In this document: positions 10,701 to 21,552 of the stretch, piece by piece
How the letters are laid out: each line of letters opens with the position of its first letter
Numbering within the stretch: position 1 is the stretch's first letter
Source: an uncultured Pelagibacteraceae bacterium
GTDB taxonomy: Bacteria > Pseudomonadota > Alphaproteobacteria > Pelagibacterales > Pelagibacteraceae
DNA: 64,000 bases
Direction: 5' to 3'
Assembly: GCA_902611145.1 (NCBI GenBank)
Contig: CACLYO010000006.1
Coordinates: 1-64,000, forward strand
Position numbers and translations under genes: made by a program
Notes under the pieces: model-generated
Databases searched by the model: none
Seen by the model: the letters and a program-made list of their open reading frames with translations, nothing else
Told to the model about the DNA's origin: nothing

Positions 10701-12024
10701 TTTCTTTTTCTAATAAATGTTGATCTATTAAATATGGAATATTTTTATTTCTATTAACCATAGGATTAAAATTGTTTCTTTTAATTACTTCCTTTTTAAA
10801 ATGTCTTAATAATCCTTGAACAGGCCATGCTGAACCTTCCCCAAACGCGCAAATTGTATGACCTTCTATTTGTTTTGTTACATCCATGAGCATATCAACT
10901 TCTTCTCTCGATGCTTCACCTTTGGTCATTCTTTCAAGCATACGCCACATCCATCCAGATCCCTCTCTACATGGTGTACATTGTCCGCAACTTTCATGTT
11001 TATAGAATCTTGCTATTCTAGCCATACATTTAATTATATCTTGATCTTTATTTATAACTATTATTCCAGCGGTTCCTAAACCACTCTTCTGCTCTACCAA
11101 TGAATCAAAATCCATTTTTATTGTGTTGCAAATTTCTTTTGGTAGTAAAGGCATTGAAGATCCACCAGGTATTACTGCTTTTAAATTTTCCCAACCTCCA
11201 ATAACTCCACCTGCGTGTTGTTCAATTAAATCTTTTAAAGGCACACCCATTTCTTCTTCAACATTACAAGGGTTATTTACATTGCCAGAAATACAAAAAA
11301 TTTTAGTACCAGTATTTTTAGGTTTTCCAATGCTTGCAAACCATTTAGCTCCTCTCCTTAAAATAGTCGGCACAACCGCAATTGTTTCAACATTGTTAAT
11401 TATAGTTGGACATCCATATAAACCTATTAGTGCAGGAAATGGTGGTTTCAATCTTGGTAGTCCTTTTTTTCCTTCAAGACTTTCTAATAAAGCTGTTTCT
11501 TCCCCACATATATAAGCTCCAGCTCCATAATGAATATAAATATCTAAATCCCATCCTGTGTCAGAAGCGTTTTTACCAATTAATTTCTTTTCATATGCTT
11601 CATCAATTGCTTTTTGAAGTTTTTCTCCTTCATTAAAATATTCGCCTCTTATATAAATATAACATTTGTGCGCGTTAACAGCGTAAGAAGTGATCAAACA
11701 TCCCTCTATAAGTTTATGTGGTTCAAATCTTAATATATCTCTATCTTTACATGTGCCAGGTTCAGATTCATCAGCATTTATTACTAGATAATGAGGTCTT
11801 GAACCAATTTCTTTAGGAGCAAATGACCATTTTAAACCAGTAGGAAAACCGGCACCTCCTCTTCCTCTTAATTCAGAAGATTTGATTTCATTAATAATCC
11901 ATTCTCTACCCTTTGAGCAAATTTCTTTAACGTTTAACCAGTCACCTCTTTTTTGAGATGACAAAATATCAACTCCAAAATCGTTATAGAGATTTTTAAA
12001 AATTCTATCTTTATCTTCAAGCAT
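10693..12024 (-). CDS. nuoF: NADH-quinone oxidoreductase subunit F (NADH/FMN site)
   Basis: Binds NADH and FMN and holds cluster N3; this is the entry point for electrons. The 443-residue protein has the nucleotide-binding motif [16 protein letters not shown], the FMN segment [15 protein letters not shown] and the cluster ligands [13 protein letters not shown], plus a later cysteine in the HTICAFGEG segment. It overlaps nuoE by 8 nt and nuoG by 8 nt. Length and motif order are standard. Confidence 0.97.
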   Translation of the reverse strand: MLEDKDRIFKNLYNDFGVDILSSQKRGDWLNVKEICSKGREWIINEIKSSELRGRGGAGFPTGLKWSFAPKEIGSRPHYLVINADESEPGTCKDRDILRFEPHKLIEGCLITSYAVNAHKCYIYIRGEYFNEGEKLQKAIDEAYEKKLIGKNASDTGWDLDIYIHYGAGAYICGEETALLESLEGKKGLPRLKPPFPALIGLYGCPTIINNVETIAVVPTILRRGAKWFASIGKPKNTGTKIFCISGNVNNPCNVEEEMGVPLKDLIEQHAGGVIGGWENLKAVIPGGSSMPLLPKEICNTIKMDFDSLVEQKSGLGTAGIIVINKDQDIIKCMARIARFYKHESCGQCTPCREGSGWMWRMLERMTKGEASREEVDMLMDVTKQIEGHTICAFGEGSAWPVQGLLRHFKKEVIKRNNFNPMVNRNKNIPYLIDQHLLEKENA

Positions 12025-12625
12025 TTTTTGGTTCCATTAAAGTTTTTCTATCGTGTTCCGGTTCTGAATTAGTTCTACCTCTATATGATCCAGCTTTAGG
12101 TGTTTCACCTTTTAATGTTTGATCAATTATTTTTTCTAATTTTTCACGATCTAAATCTTCATAATAATCATTATTAATTTGTATCATTGGTGCATTTGCA
12201 CATGCACCTAAACATTCAACTTCTACCCAAGAACAATTTCCATTTTTTGATAATTCATTTTCTTTTTCAGAAATTTTAGATTTACATAGATCAACCAATT
12301 TATAGGCACCTCGAAGCATACATGGTGTAGTGGTACAAACTTGATAATAATATTTTCCTACAGGAGCTAAATTATACATTGAGTAAAATGTAGCAACTTC
12401 ATAAACTTTTATATAAGGCATATTTAAATATTTAGCGATATATTTCATTGCTGCTAGTGGTATCCAATTATTATTTTGACGTTGAGCAATATAAAGAAGA
12501 GCCATAACAGCACTTTGTTGTTTATCCTCGGGATAATTTGAAATTATTTTTTTTGCAGCATCAACATTTGCTGAACTAAATTCAAAACTATCAGGTTGAT
12601 CTTCTGCTATTTTTTTAATACTCAT
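12017..12625 (-). CDS. nuoE: NADH-quinone oxidoreductase subunit E (N1a 2Fe-2S)
   Basis: Thioredoxin-fold 2Fe-2S subunit partnering NuoF. The cluster ligands are in [11 protein letters not shown] and [10 protein letters not shown] (two plus two cysteines). The 202 residues include a helical N-terminus ([24 protein letters not shown]) and a polar C-terminal tail of about 35 residues rich in charged residues, as in other alphaproteobacteria. It overlaps nuoD by 4 nt and nuoF by 8 nt. Confidence 0.96.
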   Translation of the reverse strand: MSIKKIAEDQPDSFEFSSANVDAAKKIISNYPEDKQQSAVMALLYIAQRQNNNWIPLAAMKYIAKYLNMPYIKVYEVATFYSMYNLAPVGKYYYQVCTTTPCMLRGAYKLVDLCKSKISEKENELSKNGNCSWVEVECLGACANAPMIQINNDYYEDLDREKLEKIIDQTLKGETPKAGSYRGRTNSEPEHDRKTLMEPKNA

Positions 12626-13797
12626 CTATCAATTTCTCCAAAAACAATATCTAAAGATCCTAAAACAGCAGGAACATCAGCTAACATATGGCCTTTAATT
12701 AAATAATCCATTGCCTGTAAGTGAGAAAATCCAGGAGCTCTAATTTTACATTTATAAGGCTTACTTGATCCGTCAGAAATTAAATAGACTCCAAATTCTC
12801 CTTTTGGAGCCTCAACAGCTGTGTATATTTCATCCTCATCAACTCTATATCCTTCAGTAAATAATTTAAAATGATGAATTAATGCTTCCATCGACTCTTT
12901 AATAGCTTTTTTGCTTGGAGGAGTAATTTTTCCGTCAAAAGATTTGATTGGTCCTTTAGGCATTTGATCTAAGCATTGATTTATAATTTTCACACTTTCT
13001 CTCATTTCCTCAATTCTACAGAGATATCGATCATAACAATCACCATTTTTACCAACAGGAATTTTAAATTCCATTTGCTCATAACAATCATAAGGTTGAG
13101 ATTTTCTAAGATCCCAAGGAACATTTGATCCTCTTAGCATTACTCCTGAAAAAGAATAATCAAGTGCATCTTGTTTTGTTACTATTCCAATATCAACATT
13201 TCGTTGTTTGAATATTCTATTATCAGTTAACAAAGTTTCTAAATCATCAATAATTTTTGGAAATTTAGTTGCAAATTTAGAAATATCTTCATCTAAACCT
13301 CTTGGTAAATCTTGATGAACACCGCCAGCTCTAAAATAATTAGCATGTAATCTTGACCCTGAAACTCTTTCATAAAATGTCATTAAAGTTTCTCTTTCTT
13401 CAAAACCCCAAAGTGAAGGTGTTAAAGCGCCTACATCTAAAGCGTGTGTTGTAATATTTAAAATGTGACTTAAAATTCTTCCAATTTCACAAAACATAAC
13501 TCTAATAAATTGTGCTCTAATAGGTACTTCTATTTTTAAAATTTTTTCTATTGCTAAAGCAAAAGCATGTTCTTGATTCATTGGAGCCACATAATCTAAT
13601 CTATCAAAATAAGGAATGGCCTGGATATATGTCTTATTTTCTATTAATTTTTCTGTACCTCGATGAAGTAAACCAATATGTGGATCAGCTTTTTCTACAA
13701 CTTCACCATCCAGTTCAAGTATTAACCTTAAAACCCCATGTGCTGCTGGATGCTGTGGTCCAAAATTTAAATTTAATGTTTTTGATTTTTTTGTCAT
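12622..13797 (-). CDS. nuoD: NADH-quinone oxidoreductase subunit D
   Basis: 49-kDa-type subunit that forms the quinone headgroup pocket with NuoB; 391 residues. The opening [22 protein letters not shown] contains the HPAAHG loop with the quinone-binding histidine, and [14 protein letters not shown] follows. The C-terminal [37 protein letters not shown] is diagnostic. It overlaps nuoC by 1 nt and nuoE by 4 nt. NuoC and NuoD are separate genes, unlike the fused E. coli form. Confidence 0.97.
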   Translation of the reverse strand: MTKKSKTLNLNFGPQHPAAHGVLRLILELDGEVVEKADPHIGLLHRGTEKLIENKTYIQAIPYFDRLDYVAPMNQEHAFALAIEKILKIEVPIRAQFIRVMFCEIGRILSHILNITTHALDVGALTPSLWGFEERETLMTFYERVSGSRLHANYFRAGGVHQDLPRGLDEDISKFATKFPKIIDDLETLLTDNRIFKQRNVDIGIVTKQDALDYSFSGVMLRGSNVPWDLRKSQPYDCYEQMEFKIPVGKNGDCYDRYLCRIEEMRESVKIINQCLDQMPKGPIKSFDGKITPPSKKAIKESMEALIHHFKLFTEGYRVDEDEIYTAVEAPKGEFGVYLISDGSSKPYKCKIRAPGFSHLQAMDYLIKGHMLADVPAVLGSLDIVFGEIDR

Positions 13798-14387
13798 TAT
13801 TTTTTGGTTTGTTCTTTAATATATTTCGTTCCTTCCCACGGGCTTTCATAATCAAAATTTCTATAATTTTGTTCTAATTTAACTGGTTCATATATAACCT
13901 TTTTTTCCTCTTCACTATACCTAACCTCGGTATGTCCAGTTAGTGGAAAATCTTTTCTTAAAGGATAACCATTAAAATTATAATCAGTTAATATTCTTCT
14001 TAAATCTGGATGGTCTTTGAATTGTATACCATACATATCAAAAACTTCTCTTTCCATCCAATTAGCTGCGGGATAAATTTTTGTTAATGATGGTGTTATT
14101 TCATTTTCGTTGATAAAACTATCTACTATTATACGAGCATTAAATTCGTGGCTTAATAGTAAATAAACTAACTTAAATCTTTTTTCATTTTCTGGATAAT
14201 CTACTGCTGTAATGTCTATTAATTGCTTAAAATTAGTATTTTCATTATTTTTTAAAAAAAGAATAACATCTGTAATATCATTGCTATCAATGTTTAAATA
14301 AATTTGATTATTTTTAATTTTTGATGAATTTATTTTAGTGTTTAATTCAGAATTAATTTTTTTTTCTAATTTTTGCAATAACTCCAT
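13797..14387 (-). CDS. nuoC: NADH-quinone oxidoreductase subunit C
   Basis: 30-kDa-type structural subunit of the peripheral arm, 196 residues. The signature [24 protein letters not shown] and the following [15 protein letters not shown] are the family hallmarks. The N-terminal 60 residues are variable and rich in Asn/Lys. It follows nuoB by 6 nt and overlaps nuoD by one base. Confidence 0.97.
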   Translation of the reverse strand: MELLQKLEKKINSELNTKINSSKIKNNQIYLNIDSNDITDVILFLKNNENTNFKQLIDITAVDYPENEKRFKLVYLLLSHEFNARIIVDSFINENEITPSLTKIYPAANWMEREVFDMYGIQFKDHPDLRRILTDYNFNGYPLRKDFPLTGHTEVRYSEEEKKVIYEPVKLEQNYRNFDYESPWEGTKYIKEQTKK

Positions 14388-14393
14388 AATTTT

Positions 14394-14915
14394 TTATCTC
14401 TCTAAAGATCCGCTATTACGAATCTTTTTTTGTAATTGCAAAATTCCATAAAGAAGTGCTTCTGCAGATGGTGGACATCCTGGAACATAAATGTCAACTG
14501 GTACTATTCTATCGCAGCCTCTAACAACAGAATAAGAGTAATGATAATAGCCACCACCATTAGCACAACTACCCATAGAAATAACGTATCTGGGTTCTGG
14601 CATTTGATCATAAACTTTTCTCAAAGCTGGTGCCATTTTATTAGTTAAAGTCCCTGCTACGATCATAACATCAGACTGCCTAGGTGATCCTCTTGGTGCA
14701 GCACCAAATCTTTCTAAATCATATCTAGGCATAGAAGTTTGCATCATTTCAACTGCACAACAAGCCAAACCAAAAGTCATCCAATGTAACGAACCTGTTC
14801 TTGCCCAATTAACAAGATTATCAAAAGATGTTGTTATAAAACCTTTGTCGGCAAAATCTTTTGCCAATTGTTTAAATTCTTCAGGTATTTTTTTTTCTTT
14901 TTCTTCGATTTGCAT
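14394..14915 (-). CDS. nuoB: NADH-quinone oxidoreductase subunit B (cluster N2)
   Basis: Carries cluster N2, the last iron-sulfur centre before quinone. The tandem cysteines are in [12 protein letters not shown], with further ligands in [29 protein letters not shown] and the [14 protein letters not shown] motif. 173 residues is normal length. It lies 4 nt after nuoA and 6 nt before nuoC. Confidence 0.97.
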   Translation of the reverse strand: MQIEEKEKKIPEEFKQLAKDFADKGFITTSFDNLVNWARTGSLHWMTFGLACCAVEMMQTSMPRYDLERFGAAPRGSPRQSDVMIVAGTLTNKMAPALRKVYDQMPEPRYVISMGSCANGGGYYHYSYSVVRGCDRIVPVDIYVPGCPPSAEALLYGILQLQKKIRNSGSLER

Positions 14916-14919
14916 GATT

Positions 14920-15288
14920 TTATTCCCAATCTAAAGCACCCTTTTTCCATTCATAAACAAAACCAATGGTTAAAATAAATAGAAATATCATCATTGAAAC
15001 AAATCCAAATAAACCAATTTTTCCTAATGAAATTGCCCAAGGAAATAAAAAAGCTATCTCTAAATCAAAGATAATAAATAATATAGCTACCAGATAGAAC
15101 CGTACATCAAACTCCATACGTGAGTCATTAAAAGGTTCAAAGCCACATTCATAAGCTGAAAGTTTTTCTGGATCTGGTTTTTTAGGTGAAAAAATAAAAT
15201 TTAAAAACACAAAGGCTACGCTTAACCCTAATGCAATGATTAAAAATATTATAATTGGCAGATAATCTTTTAAAAAATCTATAGCCAT
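14920..15288 (-). CDS. nuoA: NADH-quinone oxidoreductase subunit A
   Basis: First gene of the complex I operon; small three-helix membrane subunit (122 residues). [43 protein letters not shown] is partly recognisable as the conserved loop and helix 2, including the cysteine loop that senses the active/deactive state in related enzymes. The 98 bp upstream to tRNA-Asp hold the likely operon promoter and the palindrome listed at 15366-15380. No clear -35/-10 pair could be fixed because the leader is nearly all A/T. Confidence 0.96.
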   Translation of the reverse strand: MAIDFLKDYLPIIIFLIIALGLSVAFVFLNFIFSPKKPDPEKLSAYECGFEPFNDSRMEFDVRFYLVAILFIIFDLEIAFLFPWAISLGKIGLFGFVSMMIFLFILTIGFVYEWKKGALDWE

Positions 15289-15365
15289 TTAATTATATAT
15301 ATATATTTATTTAGTGTAATTGTAAGCGACGTTATAGTCACATTTTACAGTATTTTCTTTTTTAT

Positions 15366-15380
15366 TGATAATTATTATCA
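15366..15380. promoter_or_regulatory. Perfect 7-1-7 inverted repeat of Fur-box form upstream of nuoA
   Basis: The sequence TGATAATTATTATCA is a perfect heptamer inverted repeat around one base. It equals the minimal 7-1-7 recognition motif described for Fur-family regulators (TGATAATnATTATCA). It lies 78 bp upstream of the nuoA start codon and just beyond the 3' end of tRNA-Asp. It is not followed by a T-tract on the minus strand, so a terminator is less likely. Function is inferred from the motif and position only. Confidence 0.5.
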
Positions 15381-15386
15381 TAAAAA

Positions 15387-15463
15387 TGGCGGGAGTGACG
15401 GGACTCGAACCCGCGACCTATCGCGTGACAGGCGATCGCTCTAACCAACTGAGCTACACCCCC
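15387..15463 (-). tRNA. tRNA-Asp (anticodon GTC)
   Basis: Reading the minus strand gives a complete cloverleaf of 77 nt including an encoded CCA. The acceptor stem GGGGGTG pairs with CACTCCC (one G-U), the anticodon loop CTGTCAC places GTC at 34-36, and the T arm carries GGTTCGAGTCC. It is 6 nt downstream of tRNA-Val on the same strand, so the two are probably one transcript. Confidence 0.97.
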
Positions 15464-15469
15464 GTTTTT

Positions 15470-15545
15470 TGGTGGGCAGTAAAGGACTCGAACCTTTGAC
15501 CCCCTCGGTGTAAACGAGATGCTCTACCAACTGAGCTAACCGCCC
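15470..15545 (-). tRNA. tRNA-Val (anticodon TAC)
   Basis: A 76-nt cloverleaf with encoded CCA on the minus strand. The acceptor stem GGGCGGT pairs with ACTGCCC (one G-U), the D arm is AGCTCAGTTGGTAGAGC, the anticodon loop TTTACAC gives TAC, and the T arm is GGTTCGAGTCC. It lies 55 bp downstream of the TPR gene and 6 nt upstream of tRNA-Asp. Confidence 0.97.
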
Positions 15546-15600
15546 AAAAAAGAAATCTGTATAACAACTATTCAATTATAAGTGAAGCAATTAATTTTGA

Positions 15601-17046
15601 TTACTTTTTAAGGTCATTTTCAATATCATTAAAAACTTCTTCCCAGTTTCCTTCCTTTTTTTGACGATAAATTATAAAACTTGGATACCAAGGAGAATTT
15701 TTTTTTTCTGATAACCATCTCCACTCAGAATTTTTCTGCAGAATTAAATATGTTTTTTTTCCTAAAGCACCTGACAAATGAGCAATTGATGTATCAGAAG
15801 TAATAATTAAATCTAGATTTTTCATTATTGCAGCTGTATCAACAAAGGGTGCCTCTTCATCAAAATTTTTAAAAGTATTCAATTTAAATTGATTTTCATT
15901 TTCTTTAATTTGTTCTAATCCATTAATTTTTTGTAAACTAAATAATTCAACTTCTTTTAATAATGAAATATTTTTAAAATTATTAAGTTTAAATGATCTA
16001 CCTTTAAACATAGAAACTGATCCTGATTCCCAGTTAATTCCAATATTAATTTTTTTCTTTTCAAATAAATTTTCCCATCTCTTTACTCTTTCTGCATTAA
16101 AATTAAGATAAGATGAATATTTTGGTATATTTTTTATATGATTAATATTTAATTTTAAAGGTAAAGACATTAAAGGGCAGCAATAATTAAATTCAGGAAT
16201 TTTATCTCCTTTTGCATAAATATTTTTAAAATAAGAAGTTTCTTGAAACAGTTTAACTAAATTTTTATCTACTTCGATAAATACTTTTGCTCCTAACTCC
16301 TCAATTATTTTTGCAAATCTTATAAATTGAATTTGATCCCCAAGTCCTTGTTCACCATAAAGTAAAATAGTTTTATTTTTTAGATCTTGTTTTCCATCCC
16401 AAACTTCACGATCAAAATATTTTTTTTGATTTAAAAAAAATTTAGTTTTCCATCTCCATTCATAATTTTTCCATCCATCTTCAAAATTTTCTAATTTAAG
16501 TTGGATTAATGATTTAAAAAAATACGATTCAGAATATTGATTTATTTTAATAGACCTATCAAAATAACTTATACTTTCTTTTGTTTTGCCTTGTAAATTT
16601 TTTACCACAGCAAGGTTGTGGAAAGCTTTATAGTGTTTGGGATTAATTGATATAACTTTATTAAAATATTTTTCTGATTCTTCTAATTGATTCATCTCTT
16701 TATAAAGATTAGCTAGATTAAATAATGCATTTAAGTTGTTATTAATATCTATAGATTTTAAATAATCTTTTTTAGCTTTTTCAATATCTTTTTTTTTAAA
16801 AAAAACTATACCTCTGTTTGAGTAAGCTTCTGCATCATTATCATCAATGCTTATACACCTATCTAATAAATCTAATGCTACATCATAATTTTCAAAACTT
16901 ATCTCTATTGAAGATAATAATCTTAAAATTTGTGAATTATTAGGATGTATTTTAATAAGATTTAAATAAATAATTTTAGCTTCATTTAATTTATTTTTTT
17001 TATGTAGTTCAACAGCTTTTAAAGCTTCTTTGTTGAAATAATCCAT
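15601..17046 (-). CDS. TPR-repeat protein with C-terminal glycosyltransferase-like domain
   Basis: A 481-residue protein of two parts. Residues 1 to about 200 are tetratricopeptide repeats (for example YSNRGIVFFKKKDIEKAKKD and LANLYKEMNQLEESEKYF), which form a helical protein-binding scaffold. The remainder resembles GT-B-fold glycosyltransferases of the heptosyltransferase (GT9) or OGT-like type: LLYGEQGLGDQIQFIRFAK near 230, then INIGINWESGS, and DLIITSDTSIAHLSGALGKKTYLIL near 415-445, the nucleotide-sugar-binding region. No signal peptide or membrane segment. Such TPR-GT proteins are common in marine alphaproteobacteria; the substrate is unknown. It stands alone between lon and tRNA-Val. 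Confidence 0.75.
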   Translation of the reverse strand: MDYFNKEALKAVELHKKNKLNEAKIIYLNLIKIHPNNSQILRLLSSIEISFENYDVALDLLDRCISIDDNDAEAYSNRGIVFFKKKDIEKAKKDYLKSIDINNNLNALFNLANLYKEMNQLEESEKYFNKVISINPKHYKAFHNLAVVKNLQGKTKESISYFDRSIKINQYSESYFFKSLIQLKLENFEDGWKNYEWRWKTKFFLNQKKYFDREVWDGKQDLKNKTILLYGEQGLGDQIQFIRFAKIIEELGAKVFIEVDKNLVKLFQETSYFKNIYAKGDKIPEFNYCCPLMSLPLKLNINHIKNIPKYSSYLNFNAERVKRWENLFEKKKINIGINWESGSVSMFKGRSFKLNNFKNISLLKEVELFSLQKINGLEQIKENENQFKLNTFKNFDEEAPFVDTAAIMKNLDLIITSDTSIAHLSGALGKKTYLILQKNSEWRWLSEKKNSPWYPSFIIYRQKKEGNWEEVFNDIENDLKK

Positions 17047-17097
17047 AATTTTTTGAAACTATTATTAAATGCTTTTATATGTAATTTAAATTATATA

Positions 17098-19485
17098 TTA
17101 TTGAATACTGGCTTGAGATTTATCATCTTTTTTGCCATCGGATAATTTTTCAACGTCTACCCATTCAACTCTTCTTAATTCTTTTGTTAAAGATATTTTT
17201 AAAACATCATCTACTACATCAATTGAAGTAATTTTTATATCTTCTTTAACTTTTTTTGGAATATCAGTTAGATCTTTTTCATTATCTTTTGGAATTAACA
17301 CTTCTTTAATTCCAGCTCTATGAGCTGCTAACAATTTTTCTTTCAATCCACCGATTGGCAATACTTGTCCTGTAATTGTAACTTCTCCGGTCATTGCAAT
17401 ATCTCTTCTAACTGGGATTTTAGTTATTGAAGAAACAATTGAAGTTACCATAGCAATTCCTGCTGAAGGTCCATCTTTCGGTGTTGCTCCTTCTGGAACG
17501 TGAATATGAAAATCCTTTTTTTCAAAAACTGGTGGTATAATCCCAAAATCTACACTTTTAGATCTTACATAAGATTTTGCAGCCTTAACTGACTCTTGCA
17601 TAACATCGCCTAATTTACCTGTGATTTGCATTCGTCCTTTACCGGGCATGTTAACTGTTTCAATTTTCAATATTTCTCCACCAAACTCTGTCCAAGCTAA
17701 TCCTGTAACAATTCCTATTTTATCTTCACTTTCTAATTCTCCAAATTTAAATTTTTTAATTCCAAGAAAGTCTGGTAAATTTTTTGGATTTACTTTAACT
17801 TTGGTTTCTTCAGCATTAACAACTTTTTTAACTACCTTTCTAGTTATTTTTGAAAGTTCCCTTTCGAGATTTCTTACACCAGACTCTTTTGTGTAATTAC
17901 GAATAATTTCCTTTATTGTTCCATCTGACAAAGTCATTTCTCCAGATTTAACTCCATTTTCCTTAATAGTTTTTGGTAAAAGAAAATTATTAGCAATGTT
18001 AATTTTTTCATCTTCTGTATAGCCAGGTATTCTAATAACCTCCATTCTATCTAGTAAAGGTGGTAAAATGTTTAAAGTGTTTGCTGTTGTAACAAACATT
18101 ACATCAGATAAATCATAATCAACTTCTAAATAATGATCGTTAAAAGTTGTATTTTGTTCTGGGTCTAAAGCTTCTAAGAGAGCAGATGATGGATCTCCGC
18201 GATAATCGTTTCCTACTTTGTCAATTTCATCTAATAAAAAAAGTGGATTTTTGGTTCCAGCTTTTTTCATCATTTGAATAATTTTTCCTGGTAGAGATCC
18301 TATATAAGTTCTTCTATGACCTCGTACTTCTGCCTCATCTCTTATGCCGCCTAGTGACATTCTTACGAACTGTCTATTTGTAGCTTTTGCAATTGACTTT
18401 CCTAAAGATGTTTTTCCAACACCTGGTGGACCAACCAAACAAAGTATTGGACCTTTTAATTTTTCCATTCTCTTTTGAACAGCTAAAAATTCTATTATTC
18501 TCTCTTTTATTTTATCTAATCCAAAATGATCTTCGTCTAAAATTTTTAAAGCTTTATTTAAATCAATATCAACTTTATCTTTTTTATTCCAAGGGATATC
18601 TATCATCCAATCTAAATAATTTCTCACAACTGTAGCTTCTGCTGACATTGGGCTCATATTTCTCAATTTTTTTAATTCCGCCATACATTTTTTTTGAACT
18701 TCTTTTGGCATTTTAGCTTTAATTATAGCTTTGTTTAAATTTGTAGTTTCATCTTTACCATCTTCTATTTCACCTAGTTCCTTTTGAATCGCTTTTAATT
18801 GTTCATTTAAATAATACTCTCTTTGTGTTTTTTCCATTTGAGTTTTAACTCTTCCTCTAATTCTTTTTTCAACTCCAATAATACTAGTTTCGTTTTCCAT
18901 AATTTTTATAACAATATTCAGCCTTTTTTTAACATCAACTGTTTCAAACATTTGTTGTTTTTCAGAAATAGTTGTATTTATATGAGATGCAATATTATCT
19001 GCAATTTTTGATGGATCTTTTAATTGTTTAATAGTGTTAATAGTTTCGCTAGAAATTTTTTTATTTATTGATGTTAGCTTTTCTAATCTTCTAATGGCTG
19101 TTGTTGCTAATGGCATCAAATCTTCATTTTTATCAATTTGATCAACTAAATATTCAAAGCTACAAGTAATAAATTTATCATCATCTTTAAAATCAACTAT
19201 TTTAATCCTTTTACCACCTTCAACTAAAACTTTTACAGTCCCATCTGGTAATTTTAAAAGTTGTAAAATGTTACTTTCACATGCATACATAAAAACATCA
19301 TTCTTTTTTGGATCATCTACTTCGGAATTTTTTTGAGTAACAAGAACAATTTTTTTATCTTGTTTCATTGCTTCATTTAGTGCTGTTATTGATTTATCTC
19401 TACCTACAAACAAAGGTATAACCATGCTCGGAAAAACCACTATATCTCTAAGTGGTAAAAGAGGTAAACTAACTTTAAGTTCCAT
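17098..19485 (-). CDS. lon: ATP-dependent protease Lon
   Basis: Cytosolic AAA+ serine protease that removes misfolded and regulatory proteins. The 795-residue protein has the N-terminal substrate-binding domain (LPLLPLRDIVVFPSMVIPLFVGR), Walker A GPPGVGKT at 352-359, Walker B FLLDEIDK, and the protease domain with the catalytic serine in PKDGPSAGIAM and the catalytic lysine in GLKEKLLAAHRAG. The length is usual. It is downstream of clpX on the same strand with a 62-bp gap, so it may have its own promoter. The C-terminal tail after the protease domain is slightly longer and polar. Confidence 0.97.
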   Translation of the reverse strand: MELKVSLPLLPLRDIVVFPSMVIPLFVGRDKSITALNEAMKQDKKIVLVTQKNSEVDDPKKNDVFMYACESNILQLLKLPDGTVKVLVEGGKRIKIVDFKDDDKFITCSFEYLVDQIDKNEDLMPLATTAIRRLEKLTSINKKISSETINTIKQLKDPSKIADNIASHINTTISEKQQMFETVDVKKRLNIVIKIMENETSIIGVEKRIRGRVKTQMEKTQREYYLNEQLKAIQKELGEIEDGKDETTNLNKAIIKAKMPKEVQKKCMAELKKLRNMSPMSAEATVVRNYLDWMIDIPWNKKDKVDIDLNKALKILDEDHFGLDKIKERIIEFLAVQKRMEKLKGPILCLVGPPGVGKTSLGKSIAKATNRQFVRMSLGGIRDEAEVRGHRRTYIGSLPGKIIQMMKKAGTKNPLFLLDEIDKVGNDYRGDPSSALLEALDPEQNTTFNDHYLEVDYDLSDVMFVTTANTLNILPPLLDRMEVIRIPGYTEDEKINIANNFLLPKTIKENGVKSGEMTLSDGTIKEIIRNYTKESGVRNLERELSKITRKVVKKVVNAEETKVKVNPKNLPDFLGIKKFKFGELESEDKIGIVTGLAWTEFGGEILKIETVNMPGKGRMQITGKLGDVMQESVKAAKSYVRSKSVDFGIIPPVFEKKDFHIHVPEGATPKDGPSAGIAMVTSIVSSITKIPVRRDIAMTGEVTITGQVLPIGGLKEKLLAAHRAGIKEVLIPKDNEKDLTDIPKKVKEDIKITSIDVVDDVLKISLTKELRRVEWVDVEKLSDGKKDDKSQASIQ

Positions 19486-19547
19486 ATCCTAAATATGGAT
19501 ATAAATGGAGAGAATGCAATAGATATTTATTAATTATTAACTATTAT

Positions 19548-20822
19548 TTAAGCGGCTGATGACTTGCTAGTTTTGTTCTTAGATGATGGTGTATTTTTAG
19601 AATGTAACATAATTGGCTGAGATTCACCTTTTGCCGCACCAGAATCAACAACAACCTCTTCTACATTTTCTAAACTAGGCAGCTCAAACATAGATTTAAG
19701 CAATATATTTTCAAGTATAGATCTTAAACCTCTTGCTCCAGTTTTTTTAGAAATAGCTTTATATGCAATTTCTTTAATTGCACTTTCTTTAAATGTAAGT
19801 TTGGCTCCCTCTAATTTAAACAATTCTTGATATTGTTTAATTAAAGAGTTTTTTGGTTCCAATAATATTTTTACTAAAGATTTTTCATCTAAATCTTCTA
19901 ATGTTGCTGTTATAGGCAATCTTCCTATAAATTCTGGTATTAAGCCATATTTTAAAAGATCTTCTGGCTCTAAAGTCTTCATCCATTCACCTGTCTTTTT
20001 ATCTTCAGAACTTCTTACTTCAGCACCAAAACCTATAGCGGTACCTTTATCTCTTTGTGAAATAATTTTATCCAATCCAGCAAATGCTCCTCCACATATA
20101 AATAATATATTGGTTGTATCTACCTGTAAAAATTCTTGTTGTGGGTGCTTTCTACCTCCTTGGGGTGGTACACTTGCTACTGTTCCTTCCATAATTTTTA
20201 ACAAAGCTTGCTGCACTCCTTCACCTGAAACATCTCTTGTAATTGACGGGTTTTCTGATTTTCTACTAATTTTATCAACCTCATCAATATAAACAATTCC
20301 TCTTTGAGCTTTTTCTACATTATAATCTGCTGCCTGAAGTAATTTTAATATTATATTTTCAACATCTTCACCAACATAACCAGCTTCAGTCAAAGTTGTT
20401 GCGTCCGCCATAGTAAAAGGTACATCCAAAATTCTTGCTAAAGTTTGTGCTAATAAAGTCTTACCACAACCAGTAGGTCCAACTAATAAAATATTTGATT
20501 TTGCTAATTCGACAGTTTTTGTAGTTTTTGATTCATAATTAAGTCTTTTATAGTGATTATGTACAGCGACTGATAAAACTTCTTTTGCTAACTTTTGTCC
20601 AATTACATAATCATCAAGCACCGAACAGATTTCTTTTGGAGATGGTAATCCATCTTGATGTTTAACTAGAGTATCTTTGCTTTCCTCTTTTATAATATCC
20701 ATACACAGTTCAACACATTCATCACAGATGAAAACTGTTGGACCTGCAATTAATTTTCTAACTTCATGTTGGCTTTTGCCACAAAAAGAACAGTAAAGAA
20801 TATTTTTATTATTGTTGCTCAT
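19548..20822 (-). CDS. clpX: ATP-dependent Clp protease ATP-binding subunit ClpX
   Basis: AAA+ unfoldase that feeds tagged proteins to ClpP. The zinc-binding domain has cysteines 11, 14, 33 and 36, and Walker A GPTGCGKT is at 115-122. Walker [11 protein letters not shown], the pore loop (GYVGED) and the ClpP-binding loop region ([10 protein letters not shown] is the conserved segment after it) are all present. 424 residues, with a short Ser/Lys-rich tail. About 90 bp separate it from clpP; this gap contains a TATAAT on the minus strand at about 20854-20859 that could serve as a -10 element, but no convincing -35 was found. Confidence 0.97.
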   Translation of the reverse strand: MSNNNKNILYCSFCGKSQHEVRKLIAGPTVFICDECVELCMDIIKEESKDTLVKHQDGLPSPKEICSVLDDYVIGQKLAKEVLSVAVHNHYKRLNYESKTTKTVELAKSNILLVGPTGCGKTLLAQTLARILDVPFTMADATTLTEAGYVGEDVENIILKLLQAADYNVEKAQRGIVYIDEVDKISRKSENPSITRDVSGEGVQQALLKIMEGTVASVPPQGGRKHPQQEFLQVDTTNILFICGGAFAGLDKIISQRDKGTAIGFGAEVRSSEDKKTGEWMKTLEPEDLLKYGLIPEFIGRLPITATLEDLDEKSLVKILLEPKNSLIKQYQELFKLEGAKLTFKESAIKEIAYKAISKKTGARGLRSILENILLKSMFELPSLENVEEVVVDSGAAKGESQPIMLHSKNTPSSKNKTSKSSAA

Positions 20823-20911
20823 ATTTTTTATATCGAATCATTTACAACACTTTATTATATATAACTCATACTAATCAAGTATAGGTTGAACGATTAACTA
20901 TATGTTGTGAA

Positions 20912-21520
20912 TTAATCTCTTTTTTCCACTACTTCATCTATTAAGCCAAAATCTTTTGCATTTTGAGGTGTCATAAAATTATCTCTCTCCAAAGCAGTTT
21001 TTATTTCATTAACAGATTTACCTGTATGCTTAGAATAAATTTCATTCAATCTTTTTTTTAAAGACAAAACTTCATTTGCATGAATTTCAATATCAGTAGC
21101 TTGGCCTTGAAAACCCGCTGATGGTTGATGCACCATAATTCTTGAATTAGGTAAAGAAAACCTTTTTCCTTTTGTTCCTGCGGATAGTAAAAAAGATCCC
21201 ATCGAAGCTGCTTGGCCAATACATAAAGTTGATACATCAGGTTTAATATATTGCATTGTATCGTAAACGCCTAAGCCAGCAGTAACTAAACCTCCTGGAC
21301 TATTTATATAAAGATATATTTCTTTTTTTGGATTTTCAGATTCTAAAAAAAGAAGTTGTGCAGTTGCTAAAGAAGCTACTTGATCATTTATAGGACCAGT
21401 TAAAAAAACAATTCTTTCTTTTAAAAGTCTTGAATATATATCATAAGCTCTTTCACCTCTGCTTGATTGTTCAACAACCATAGGGATAAGAGTGTTTAGA
21501 TGTTCCGGTATTTTATTCAT
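20912..21520 (-). CDS. clpP: ATP-dependent Clp protease proteolytic subunit
   Basis: Serine peptidase forming the double-heptamer chamber used by ClpX. The 202 residues contain the nucleophile Ser106 in [14 protein letters not shown] and His131 in [10 protein letters not shown]; the third member of the triad is in the C-terminal helix region [13 protein letters not shown]. Ordered tig-clpP-clpX-lon, as in many proteobacteria; 32 bp separate it from tig, consistent with cotranscription. Confidence 0.97.
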   Translation of the reverse strand: MNKIPEHLNTLIPMVVEQSSRGERAYDIYSRLLKERIVFLTGPINDQVASLATAQLLFLESENPKKEIYLYINSPGGLVTAGLGVYDTMQYIKPDVSTLCIGQAASMGSFLLSAGTKGKRFSLPNSRIMVHQPSAGFQGQATDIEIHANEVLSLKKRLNEIYSKHTGKSVNEIKTALERDNFMTPQNAKDFGLIDEVVEKRD

Positions 21521-21552
21521 AAGTTGATTCGTTATACTTATACAACTTGTGA

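Noticed and set aside
15366-15380. Reading the palindrome as a terminator for tRNA-Asp
   Set aside because: Only A/T pairs except one, single-base loop, and no T-tract after it on the minus strand; a protein-binding site fits better.
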